The translations under genes were made by a program, and so were the position numbers. A DNA stretch of 57,478 nt, from contig JAEEKA010000054.1 in NCBI GenBank assembly GCA_016282135.1, positions 1-57,478 on the forward strand. The letters run 5' to 3'. The notes beneath the pieces were generated by a model. That model had not been told where the DNA came from, ran no database searches, and saw only the letters and a program-made list of their open reading frames with translations. This DNA comes from Oscillospiraceae bacterium (GTDB lineage Bacteria; Bacillota; Clostridia; Oscillospirales; Oscillospiraceae). Within the stretch, counting starts at the first letter, position 1, and every line of letters begins with the position of its first letter. Below, one piece after another: positions 26,774 through 34,290 of the stretch.

Positions 26774-26799
26774 AAATGTAATGCAGAGATATTCGCGGA

Positions 26800-28065
26800 T
26801 TACTCCACGACGTTCAGCTTGACGTTGTCGGTGGAAGCCAGCTTGGAGAAGTCGGCGTCGACAACGATCTCACCGCTAACGATCTTGGCGAACATGGCGT
26901 TGTAGTCTTCAACACTCCAGTTCTTCAGAGACCAGGTAGCAACAGGCAGACCCACGGAGCCTTCAGCGGCACCCAGGTTCTTGCAGTTATTGCCGGCCCA
27001 CTCGGTCCAGTCGCCCTTCACGCCGAAAGCAGCCTCGAGAGCCTGATAAGCAGCCTCGCCGATGCCCTTCAGAGCGGAGGTGATGACGGTCTTGGAAGAG
27101 AAGCTCTGGTCGACGTCCACGCCGATGACCTTCTTGCCGGCAGCGTCAGCAGCAGCAGTGACGGAGTCGAAGATGGAACCGCCGCAGGAGAAGATGACCT
27201 CGGTGCCGTTCTCATACCAGCCGGCGCACAGGGTCTGCAGCTCAGCAGAGGGGGAGAAGGAAGCGCCGTAGAGCCAGGTGTAGTTCATCTCAACGTTGAC
27301 GCCCATTTCCTTGGCAGCAGCGTCAGCGCCCTGGACATAGCCGTAGCCGTAACGGCAGCAGGCATCATTGGTGCCGCCGCCGCCGCCGGTGAAGCCCAGC
27401 TTGGTGTAGCCTTCCTTAACAGCAGCGTAACCGGCCAGGTAGCCGCACTGCTCTTCGTGGAAGACGATGCCGGCGACATTGTCCATGCCGAGGGACCAAC
27501 CGTCGATGAAGACGAACTTGACGTCGGGGTAAGCGGCAGCGGCCTGAGCCAGGGCGGTGCCCTGCATGAAGCCGGCGCAGACAACGACCTTGGCGCCGTT
27601 GTCGCAGGCGGCCTTCATGGCCTCAAAGCGGTCGTCATCGGTGGCGTCGGAGCCGTTGGCGGGCTGATAGTACTTGTAGGACTTGCCGTTGGCATTGGCG
27701 AAAAGCTTGACGCCGTCGAAGGTGCCCTGGTTGAAGGACTTGTCCTTCAGCTGGCCCACGTCGGTGACGAAAGCGACTTCGTACTTGCCGTCGGCAGAAG
27801 TCATGGTGTCGGCGATGTCGTCGGCGTTCACGTCGGTGTCAACGGGCTTGGTGTCTTCGGGGGCCTTGGTGTCTTCGGGGGCCTTGGTGTCCTCGGGGGC
27901 CTTGGTGTCCTCGGGGGCCTTGGTGTTCTCGGGGGCCTTGGTGGCCTCGGGGGCCTGGGTGCCATCGGGGGCCTTGGTGGTCTCCGGAGTCTTCTGATTG
28001 TCACAGGCGACAAACATAGCAGCGACCATAACAACAACCAGAAGGAGAGCAAGAATCTTCTTCAT
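26800..28065 (-). CDS. nupN: BMP-family nucleoside-binding lipoprotein
   Basis: 421 residues. Signal peptide with lipobox (AAMFVACDN, Cys about 19), a TKAPED hexapeptide-repeat linker (about 25-75), then a BMP/Med domain: KYEVAFVTDVGQLKDKSFNQGTFDG, FVFIDGWSLGMDNVAGIVFHEEQCGYLAGYAA and GKKVIGVDVDQS. It captures nucleosides for the transporter encoded next door. I use the ATG at 28063-28065, 7 bases after GGAGG; further upstream Met codons lack a ribosome site. Own promoter and terminator fit higher expression than the membrane parts, as is usual for binding proteins. Confidence 0.93.
   Translation of the reverse strand: MKKILALLLVVVMVAAMFVACDNQKTPETTKAPDGTQAPEATKAPENTKAPEDTKAPEDTKAPEDTKAPEDTKPVDTDVNADDIADTMTSADGKYEVAFVTDVGQLKDKSFNQGTFDGVKLFANANGKSYKYYQPANGSDATDDDRFEAMKAACDNGAKVVVCAGFMQGTALAQAAAAYPDVKFVFIDGWSLGMDNVAGIVFHEEQCGYLAGYAAVKEGYTKLGFTGGGGGTNDACCRYGYGYVQGADAAAKEMGVNVEMNYTWLYGASFSPSAELQTLCAGWYENGTEVIFSCGGSIFDSVTAAADAAGKKVIGVDVDQSFSSKTVITSALKGIGEAAYQALEAAFGVKGDWTEWAGNNCKNLGAAEGSVGLPVATWSLKNWSVEDYNAMFAKIVSGEIVVDADFSKLASTDNVKLNVVE
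27847..27990 (-). repeat. 18-bp tandem repeats encoding the TKAPED linker
   Basis: About seven near-identical units of GGTGTCTTCGGGGGCCTT (plus strand) lie within the BMP gene, four of them encoding TKAPED exactly. In-frame slippage would lengthen or shorten the linker without breaking the protein. Confidence 0.85.
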
Positions 28066-28126
28066 TTTTGTTCCTCCATTTTCTAAAATAAAATATGACA
28101 GGCCGCAGGGCCGCATCATTACACGC

Positions 28127-28155
28127 ATTATGGCACAACCGGTCTCAAAAATCAA
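28127..28155 (-). promoter_or_regulatory. Promoter of the BMP gene
   Basis: Minus-strand TTGATT (28150-28155), 17-base spacer, CATAAT (28127-28132). Confidence 0.65.
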
Positions 28156-28192
28156 GAGCCAGTTCCATTTTTGTTAAAAATGCACAAAAGGG

Positions 28193-28606
28193 TCAGCCCA
28201 TGTCGGCGTTGGAAAAGCTGATGGGCAACAATTCGCCCAAAGTGTGCGTTTCGAACTTTCCGTCCTCTTTTGCCAGATAGAGAGGGAAATCCAGACCGCA
28301 GAACTCCCGCAGCACCTGGCGGCAGACCCCGCAGGGGGGAAAGAGTCCCGTGACCTCCTGCCCGGCCCGTCCGCCGGCTACGGCAATGCCCGCAAAGTCC
28401 CGTTTCCCGTCGAAAACGGCCTTGAACACGGCTACCCGCTCGGCGCAGATGGTGGGCCCGAAGGCTGCGTTTTCGATGTTGCAGCCCTGGTAAACGGTTC
28501 CGTCGGCGCAGAGCAGCGCCGCGCCCACGGAGAAGCCGGAGTAGGGGACATAGGCCTGCCCCCTGGCCTCCCGTGCCAGAGCGACAAGTTTTTCAGGTGT
28601 GGTCAT
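28193..28606 (-). CDS. cdd: Cytidine deaminase
   Basis: 137-residue cytosolic zinc enzyme converting (deoxy)cytidine to (deoxy)uridine; the length is typical of the small tetrameric form. Motifs: VPYSGFSVGAALL, NIENAAFGPTICAERVAVF (CAE with zinc Cys and catalytic Glu) and PPCGVCRQVLREF (PCxxC). AAAGGAG lies before the ATG at 28604-28606. It feeds uridine to udk and deoxyuridine to the deo pathway. Confidence 0.95.
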   Translation of the reverse strand: MTTPEKLVALAREARGQAYVPYSGFSVGAALLCADGTVYQGCNIENAAFGPTICAERVAVFKAVFDGKRDFAGIAVAGGRAGQEVTGLFPPCGVCRQVLREFCGLDFPLYLAKEDGKFETHTLGELLPISFSNADMG

Positions 28607-28670
28607 TTCATTACTCCTTTCGGTTGCGCCGGACTCAATGCTGCGAAATGAATGCCGTGAAGAAGCGTCC

Positions 28671-28695
28671 GTAGGGGCGAGCATTGCTCGTCCCC
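28671..28695. repeat. REP palindrome, left end of the RAYT unit
   Basis: GTAGGGGCGAGCATTGCTCG followed by TCCCC. It matches the palindrome at 29231-29254 in inverted orientation over 24 bases. Confidence 0.85.
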
Positions 28696-28707
28696 AAACG
28701 CGACACG

Positions 28708-29190
28708 TCAATCGCAGACATAGTATTTGTCTTCCAGCCAACGATATGGGTTGTTTTCGATGTATTGCCATCTGACGGCAAAGTCATTCGCATCTCGAAT
28801 CACATGGTCGTAATACAGCTTTTGCCAGACGGAGCGCCCGACCCGTTTCGTTACGTACCCTTTAAACTGTTGGATAACCTTCGAAACCGAGACGGCCCGT
28901 TCCGCAGCAGGATTCTCCAACCGCAGCAGCAAATGGATATGGTTTGGCATAATTACGTAGTTCTCAAGCCGCACGCTTGGATAATGGACGGGGATTGCTT
29001 GTACGGACTGATCCGCAATCATTCCGATGGCTGACAGGCCAATCAGCGGTGCCTGACCTTCTCCTGCATCAACGACGGTGCCAAACACGCATTGCCTGTT
29101 TTCTGCGCACATCGTGATGAAATACGCATAGTTTTGGCTGTAATCAAAATCCGGGAGCCGGTTTTGCTTTCTGCGGTGTTCTGTTTCCAT
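28708..29190 (-). CDS. REP-associated tyrosine transposase (RAYT, Y1/TnpA_REP family)
   Basis: 160 residues. The HUH motif is in ENYVIMPNHIHLLLRL (about residues 72-87), and the catalytic Tyr is probably that of WQYIENNPYRW near the C-terminus. The start FDYSQNYAYFITMCAENRQ is typical of this family. I use the ATG at 29188-29190 with AGGTG upstream; a TTG within the palindrome is also in frame. RAYTs are single-copy, vertically kept proteins thought to mobilise REP sequences, and similar palindromes occur elsewhere in this window. Confidence 0.9.
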   Translation of the reverse strand: METEHRRKQNRLPDFDYSQNYAYFITMCAENRQCVFGTVVDAGEGQAPLIGLSAIGMIADQSVQAIPVHYPSVRLENYVIMPNHIHLLLRLENPAAERAVSVSKVIQQFKGYVTKRVGRSVWQKLYYDHVIRDANDFAVRWQYIENNPYRWLEDKYYVCD

Positions 29191-29230
29191 AGCGGCACCT
29201 GCGTTGTTCGGAGTTTCTGTACGATGGATT

Positions 29231-29254
29231 GGGACGAGCAATGCTCGCCCCTAC
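29231..29254. repeat. REP palindrome, right end of the RAYT unit
   Basis: GGGACGAGCAATGCTCGCCC then CTAC, the exact reverse complement of bases 28671-28694. Confidence 0.85.
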
Positions 29255-29287
29255 GACGTTGTTTCATCTAAATTCTTCCGTCAATGG

Positions 29288-29371
29288 CCGTAGCGACTGC
29301 GCACCTGCGCAGCCATAACCCCGTGCAAAAAGCGCTTCGCGCTATGGCTGCCGGATTGTCAGCCACTACGG
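29288..29371. repeat. Second palindromic element between the RAYT and deoB
   Basis: An 84-base unit with ends CCGTAGCGACTG and CAGCCACTACGG (imperfect inverted repeats), containing the hairpins CTGCGCACCTGCGCAG and AAGCGCTTCGCGCT. It differs in core sequence from the GGGACGAGC type. Confidence 0.6.
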
Positions 29372-29411
29372 TGCTGCAAAGATTAACGTGAAAGAACGTA
29401 CCCCGAGACGG

Positions 29412-30575
29412 TTACAAAATTTCCTCTTTGAAGCTCTCTCCCTCGGTCTCCAGCGCCAGGCCAAAGACGTCGCAGATGGTGGCCGCGATGTCCGCGAAGC
29501 GGGTCCGGACGCCCAGATTGCCGGGCTTGACCTTGTCGCCCAGGATCAGCAGGGGGATGTATTCCCGGGTGTGATCGGTGGTGGCCCGGTAGGCGGGGTC
29601 GCAGCCGTGGTCGGCGGTGATCATCACCAGGTCCTCGGGGCCCATTTTTTTCATGAACTCTGCCAGCCAGCCGTCAAACTCCGTCAGAGCCGCGGCGTAG
29701 CCGTCGATGTTCCGCCGGTGGCCGTAGAGCATGTCGAAGTCCACCAGATTGATGAAGCAGAGGCCGGTGAAATCCTTGTCGGCATAAGCCATGGTCTTGG
29801 CCATGCCGTCGGTGTTGCCCTTGGTGTAGACGTGCTCCGTGGTGCCCTGTCCGGCGAAGATGTCAAAAATCTTGCCCACGGCGATGGAGTCCAGCCCCGC
29901 GTCCTTGAAGGCGTCCAGCATGGTCTTCCGGGGAGGCTCCAGGGAGAAGTCGTGGCGGTTGGCGGTGCGGGTGTAGTTGCCGCTGCTGCCGATGAAGGGA
30001 CGGGCGATGACCCGGCCAACCCCGTGCCTGCCCCGGAGGATCTTCCGGGCAATGCGGCAGTATTCGTAGAGCTGCTCCGGGGGCACCACGTCCTCGTGGG
30101 CGGCAATCTGGAAAACGGAGTCGGCGGAGGTGTAGACGATCAGATCCCCGGTTTTCACGTGCTCATCGCCGTATTCATTGATGACGGCGGTGCCGGACCA
30201 GGGGGCGTTGGCCAGGACGCCCCGGCCGGTGGCCTCCCGGAAGGGCTTCAGCACTTCTTCGGGGAAGCCGTTGGGATAGGTGGGCAGGGGATTGGGGGAG
30301 ACTACGCCGGCAATCTCCCAGTGGCCGATGGTGGTGTCCTTGCCCATGGAGGCCTCCGCCAGCTTGCAGTAGGCGCCGGCGGGCTTTGCCACGGGGCCCA
30401 GGAAGTCCAATCCGTCAATGTTGCCCAGGCCCGCCGCCCGCATATTGGGGATGTCCAGCAGCTTGGAGGTGGAACAGGACCGCAGGGTGTTGACGTTGTA
30501 ATCCCCGAACTTCGCCGCGTCCGGCATTTCCCCGGCCCCGCAGGAGTCCAGAACGAACAGAAAAACACGTTTCAT
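29412..30575 (-). CDS. deoB: Phosphopentomutase
   Basis: 387-residue cytosolic metalloenzyme of the alkaline-phosphatase superfamily interconverting (deoxy)ribose 1- and 5-phosphate. Metal and catalytic motifs: FLFVLDSCGAGEMPDA (start), KDTTIGHWEI (the phosphorylated Thr region), NLVDFDMLYGHRRNIDGY and MITADHGCDPAYRATTDHTR. I use the ATG at 30573-30575 with AAAGG upstream; the frame is open well beyond it. It acts just after deoD in nucleoside catabolism. Confidence 0.95.
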   Translation of the reverse strand: MKRVFLFVLDSCGAGEMPDAAKFGDYNVNTLRSCSTSKLLDIPNMRAAGLGNIDGLDFLGPVAKPAGAYCKLAEASMGKDTTIGHWEIAGVVSPNPLPTYPNGFPEEVLKPFREATGRGVLANAPWSGTAVINEYGDEHVKTGDLIVYTSADSVFQIAAHEDVVPPEQLYEYCRIARKILRGRHGVGRVIARPFIGSSGNYTRTANRHDFSLEPPRKTMLDAFKDAGLDSIAVGKIFDIFAGQGTTEHVYTKGNTDGMAKTMAYADKDFTGLCFINLVDFDMLYGHRRNIDGYAAALTEFDGWLAEFMKKMGPEDLVMITADHGCDPAYRATTDHTREYIPLLILGDKVKPGNLGVRTRFADIAATICDVFGLALETEGESFKEEIL

Positions 30576-30597
30576 GTTATCACATACCTTTCTCTTA

Positions 30598-30680
30598 GCG
30601 AAGGAAGAAGCAAGAGGTAAGAAGTAAGAGGTAAACAAACGAAGCATTCTTACTTCCGGCTTCTTACTTTTTACTTTTCG
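30598..30680. repeat. AAGAAGTAAG-type repeat, copy 3
   Basis: AAGAGGTAAGAAGTAAGAGG, spacer, then ATTCTTACTTCCGGCTTCTT and ACTTTTTACTTTTC. It forms a hairpin and supplies the stop codon region of deoD. Confidence 0.65.
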
Positions 30681-31411
30681 AGCTTGACCGCCGTTTCCAG
30701 CGCTACCTTCATCATCTGCTCGAAGCCGGTCTGGCGCTCGTCGGCGGAGAGGTATTCGTGCCGGACCAGCTGATCGGAGACGGTGCAGATACACAGGGCG
30801 TTCTTCCGCAGCCGGGCCGCGTTCAGATAGAGGGCGGCGGATTCCATTTCGATGGCCATAATGCCCATCTTCTGCCAGTTCTTCTTGGGGTCCAAAGCGT
30901 CGGGGACGCCCTCATCGTCGTCATAGAAGAAGTCGGAGGACAGAATGTTGCCCACGTGGTAGACGGCTCCCAGCTCCTCGGCGGACTGGGTGGCTGCGTG
31001 GAGCATTTCAAAGGAGCAGATGGGGGCGAAGGTGCCCATCAGGTGGAACTGGGCCTGATAGTTGGAATCCATGCTGGCGCCCATGGCCATCACGATGTCC
31101 TTCAGGTTGATGTCCGGCTGAATGGCTCCGGCGGAGCCGATGCGCATGATGTTGCGGACGTTGTAGGCCTCGTAGAGCTCCCGGGAGTAGATGCCGATGG
31201 AGGGCATGCCCATGCCGGAGGCCATGACGGAGACTCGGACGTCCTTGTAGGTGCCGGTGTAGCCCTGGACGCCCCGGACGTTGTTCACCAGAACAGGATC
31301 CTTGAGAAAATGATCCGCGATGTATTTGGCCCGGAGCGGATCGCCGGGCATGAGGACCGTCTGCCCGAAGTCGGCAGGGGTTGCCTTGATATGTGGGGTC
31401 GGGTAGTTCAT
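30671..31411 (-). CDS. deoD: Purine-nucleoside phosphorylase, DeoD type
   Basis: 246-residue hexameric-type phosphorylase releasing purine base and (deoxy)ribose 1-phosphate. Motifs: VLMPGDPLRAKYIADHFL, GYTGTYKDVRVSVMASGMGMPSIGIYSREL, RIGSAGAI and IEMESAALYLNA (substrate-binding Glu/Met). AAAGGAG precedes the ATG. The stop codon lies in the flanking AAGAAGTAAG-type repeat. deoB is next in the same direction. Confidence 0.95.
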   Translation of the reverse strand: MNYPTPHIKATPADFGQTVLMPGDPLRAKYIADHFLKDPVLVNNVRGVQGYTGTYKDVRVSVMASGMGMPSIGIYSRELYEAYNVRNIMRIGSAGAIQPDINLKDIVMAMGASMDSNYQAQFHLMGTFAPICSFEMLHAATQSAEELGAVYHVGNILSSDFFYDDDEGVPDALDPKKNWQKMGIMAIEMESAALYLNAARLRKNALCICTVSDQLVRHEYLSADERQTGFEQMMKVALETAVKLEK

Positions 31412-31597
31412 CTTCAGATACTCCTTTCGTTGATGCAATGAGCATCAGGCAATAGGCATCAGGCGATAGGCAACAGGAGAACGACGAAATATGAAAAGCT
31501 CGGCAGCGACGCGCACCGGTGCGCGCCGCTGGGATCTCTTACCGCAGCGGGCAGATTGCGCAGATTTCCGATTCCCGATTGCCGATTCAGCGATTGC
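31412..31597. repeat. Repeat-rich gap between tdk and deoD
   Basis: Contains iterations of GGCATCAGGCGATAGGCA (about 31440-31480), a hairpin CAGCGACGCGCAC / GTGCGCGCCGCTG (31504-31531) and GATTCCCGATTGCCGATTC iterations (about 31567-31590). No gene is seen; the deoD ribosome site is at its left end. Confidence 0.5.
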
Positions 31598-32191
31598 CTA
31601 ATGTCTGTGCAGTTTGACTTTTTTGTGTTCCATAATGGCTTTCTGCCAGCACCGGTGGCACATGGCGACGTAGCGGTCGTTGCCCCCCAGCACCACCTGG
31701 GCGCCCTCGGTGATCACGTAGCCGTCGCTGTCCACCCGGGCGTTGACTGTGGCCTTGGAGCCACAGTCGCAGATGGTTTTGATCTCCTGAATGGAGTCTG
31801 CCAGCTCAAAAAGACGGCGGCTGCCGGGGAAGAGCTTCGTTTGGAAATCGGTCCGCAGGCCGAAGCAGAGCACCGGAATGTTCAGCACGTCCACGATCTG
31901 TCGGAGCTGGTCGATCTGCTCCGGCGGCAAGAACTGACACTCGTCCACGATCACCACGTCGGCGTTTCGTGCCTGGAACAGGGCAAAGAGATCCGCCTCG
32001 GGGGACATGGTTTCCGCCTCTGCCTCCAGACCGATCCGGGAGCGGACCAGAGAGACTCCGTCCCGGCTGTCGGTGGCGGGCTTTATGAGCCAGACCCGCA
32101 TGTCGTTCTCTTCGTAGTTATACTTGGTAATCAGGGCCTGGGCGGTTTTGGAAGAGCCCATTGCACCGTATTTGAAATAGAGTTTTGCCAT
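31598..32191 (-). CDS. tdk: Thymidine kinase
   Basis: 197-residue type II (zinc) thymidine kinase. P-loop GAMGSSKTAQAL (residues 9-20), lid KPATDSRDG, Walker B-like VVIVDECQFLPPEQI with catalytic Glu, and zinc cysteines CDCGSKATVNAR and CHRCW. AGGAGG lies before the ATG at 32189-32191. It completes the salvage set with udk, cdd, deoB and deoD. Confidence 0.96.
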   Translation of the reverse strand: MAKLYFKYGAMGSSKTAQALITKYNYEENDMRVWLIKPATDSRDGVSLVRSRIGLEAEAETMSPEADLFALFQARNADVVIVDECQFLPPEQIDQLRQIVDVLNIPVLCFGLRTDFQTKLFPGSRRLFELADSIQEIKTICDCGSKATVNARVDSDGYVITEGAQVVLGGNDRYVAMCHRCWQKAIMEHKKVKLHRH

Positions 32192-32226
32192 GGTATTTCC
32201 TCCTGCCATCGAAGTGCGACATGAAT

Positions 32227-32255
32227 ATTATACTATGAAAACAGCCTCGATGCAA
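32227..32255 (-). promoter_or_regulatory. tdk promoter
   Basis: Minus-strand TTGCAT (32250-32255), 17-base spacer, TATAAT (32227-32232). Confidence 0.75.
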
Positions 32256-32276
32256 CGGTTTTTGTCCGATAGACAT

Positions 32277-32303
32277 AAAAAACAGGGCAAGCCCTGTTTT
32301 TTT
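32277..32303. terminator. Terminator after ftsH (bidirectional shape)
   Basis: AAAAAACAGGGC-AA-GCCCTGTTTTTTT lies 8 bases beyond the ftsH stop. Confidence 0.9.
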
Positions 32304-32310
32304 ATGCGTA

Positions 32311-34272
32311 TTACACGTTGTTTTCGTCATTCGCCGGGGTTTCGTCCTCCGTGGGGACGCCGGATTTTTCCTGTTCCTGTTTTTCCAGCTCCGCAAAGCG
32401 GTCAAAGATGGACTCGGACTCGGCCTCGGGAATGGGCTGGCCCTTCATGCAGGCGGTGAACTGGGAGCGGGTCATGGTATCGTGTTCCATGAGATAGGAC
32501 GCCACAGCCTCCAGCTTGTCGTCGTTGGACCGCAGGATGTTCCGGCACTGCTCGTAGGCCTGATCCACGATCCGGCGAACCTCGTCGTCGATCTTGCCGG
32601 CGGTCTCCTCGGAATAGGGCTTGGTGCGGCCGTAGCTCATGCCTACAAAGACCTCTCCGTCGTCGCCGTAGCGGACGGTGCCCAGGGCGTCGGACATGCC
32701 GTAGCGGGTGACCATATCGTGGGCAATGGCCGTAGCCTGCTGGATGTCGGAGGACGCGCCGGTGGAAATGTCGTCCATTTTCAGGCTTTCGGCAATCCGT
32801 CCGCCCAGGGCGGAGACGATATAGTCAAACATCTCGCCCCGGCTGGCGGTATCCTGGTCCTCCTCCGGCAGATACATGGTCAGACCGCCCGCGGGACCCC
32901 GGGGAATGATGGAGACCATCTGCACCGGGGGATGGTGGGGCAGATTCCAGGCGGCCACAGCGTGGCCCGCCTCGTGGTAGGCCGTCAGGCGGCGGCTGCG
33001 CTCGGAGATCTTGTGACTCTTCTTCTGGGGACCGTAGCTGACCTTCAGCAGGCCTTCCTCCAGATCCTCCATGAGGATGCAGGGCCGGTTGGCCCGGGCG
33101 GCCAGCAGCGCGCCCTCGTTCAGCAGGTTTTCCAGGTCTGCGCCGGTGAAGCCCACGGTGGCCCGGGCGACGATGTGCAGATCCACGGTGTCGGCCAGGG
33201 GCTTGCCCTTGGCGTGTACCTTGAGAATTTCCTCACGGCCCTTGCAGTCGGGCTTGCCGATATAGACCTGGCGGTCAAAGCGGCCCGGACGCAGCAGGGC
33301 GGGGTCGAGGATATCCTTTCGGTTGGTGGCGGCCATGACGATCACGCCGGTGTTGCCGGTGAAGCCGTCCATTTCCACCAGAAGCTGGTTCAGGGTCTGC
33401 TCGCGCTCGTCGTGTCCGCCGCCCAGGCCCGCGCCTCTGTGGCGGCCAACGGCGTCGATTTCGTCGATGAAGATGATGGCGGGGGCCATCTTCTTCGCCT
33501 GGTCAAAGAGGTCGCGGACACGGCCCGCGCCTACACCCACGTAGAGCTCCACGAAGTCGGAGCCGGAGATGGACAGGAACTGCACCTCCGCCTCGCCGGC
33601 TACGGCTTTGGCCAGCAGGGTTTTGCCGGTGCCCGGAGGGCCTACCAGCAGGACGCCCTTGGGAACCTTGGCGCCCAGGGCGGTGAACTTGGCCGGATCC
33701 TTCAGGAAATCCACGATCTCCTGGAGCTCGGCTTTCTCCTCCTCCGCGCCGGCCACGTCGTCAAAGGTGACCCGCCTGTTGGATTTTCCGATTTTGGCAT
33801 TGGCCCGGCTGAACTTCATAGCCCCGCCTGCGCCGCCGCCCATCCGGTTCATGACTACCACCATGACGATGATCACGATGGCGCCCATAAGGAGCATGGG
33901 CAGCAGGCTGGTGAGCAGCCAGGCACTCTGGGATTCCGGCAGTACGTCGTACTGCTTCAGCGTCCCCGCCTCCAACTGCTCCGCGACGACATCTCCCAGA
34001 TCCTCATAAAACAGGGAGAAGCTGTAGAGGCGGTACTTGACAATAGTTTGGCCCTTGAAGGGCTCCTTAAGCTGCATTTTCAGGGTGTCGCTCTGGATTT
34101 CAAAGGCTTCTACCTGCTCGTCCTTGAACAGACTGACCACTTCCGAGTACTTCAGATCCACGGAGTTGGACGCGTCAAAAAGCCGATACAGGGCAAACAG
34201 CATCAGCAGCATGATGACCGTGTAAACGATGATCGGGCCCCGCCGCGGGGCCTGCGGTTTCTGTTGATTCAT
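32311..34272 (-). CDS. ftsH: ATP-dependent zinc metalloprotease FtsH
   Basis: 653-residue membrane AAA protease degrading misfolded or regulatory membrane proteins. Two N-terminal membrane segments (about 14-31 and 118-140) flank an extracytoplasmic domain. AAA module: [20 protein letters not shown] (about 204-223), Walker [12 protein letters not shown], second region of homology [18 protein letters not shown]. Peptidase: zinc motif [11 protein letters not shown] (about 432). AGAGGAAG precedes the ATG. It follows tilS by 18 bases, an order conserved in Firmicutes, though the usual hpt gene between them is absent. Confidence 0.96.
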   Translation of the reverse strand: MNQQKPQAPRRGPIIVYTVIMLLMLFALYRLFDASNSVDLKYSEVVSLFKDEQVEAFEIQSDTLKMQLKEPFKGQTIVKYRLYSFSLFYEDLGDVVAEQLEAGTLKQYDVLPESQSAWLLTSLLPMLLMGAIVIIVMVVVMNRMGGGAGGAMKFSRANAKIGKSNRRVTFDDVAGAEEEKAELQEIVDFLKDPAKFTALGAKVPKGVLLVGPPGTGKTLLAKAVAGEAEVQFLSISGSDFVELYVGVGAGRVRDLFDQAKKMAPAIIFIDEIDAVGRHRGAGLGGGHDEREQTLNQLLVEMDGFTGNTGVIVMAATNRKDILDPALLRPGRFDRQVYIGKPDCKGREEILKVHAKGKPLADTVDLHIVARATVGFTGADLENLLNEGALLAARANRPCILMEDLEEGLLKVSYGPQKKSHKISERSRRLTAYHEAGHAVAAWNLPHHPPVQMVSIIPRGPAGGLTMYLPEEDQDTASRGEMFDYIVSALGGRIAESLKMDDISTGASSDIQQATAIAHDMVTRYGMSDALGTVRYGDDGEVFVGMSYGRTKPYSEETAGKIDDEVRRIVDQAYEQCRNILRSNDDKLEAVASYLMEHDTMTRSQFTACMKGQPIPEAESESIFDRFAELEKQEQEKSGVPTEDETPANDENNV

Positions 34273-34290
34273 TCACTTCTTCCTCTCTTT

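Larger units (their letters stand above)
28671..29254 (-). mobile_element. REP-RAYT unit (transposase gene bracketed by inverted REP palindromes)
   Basis: A Y1 transposase gene lies between two copies of the same palindrome in inverted orientation, with 12 bases (downstream side) and 40 bases (upstream side) of spacing. It is inserted between cdd and deoB, splitting the nucleoside-salvage genes. Confidence 0.8.

Noticed and set aside
27847..27990. CRISPR-like array
   Set aside because: Contiguous 18-bp units without spacers, in frame within a lipoprotein linker.
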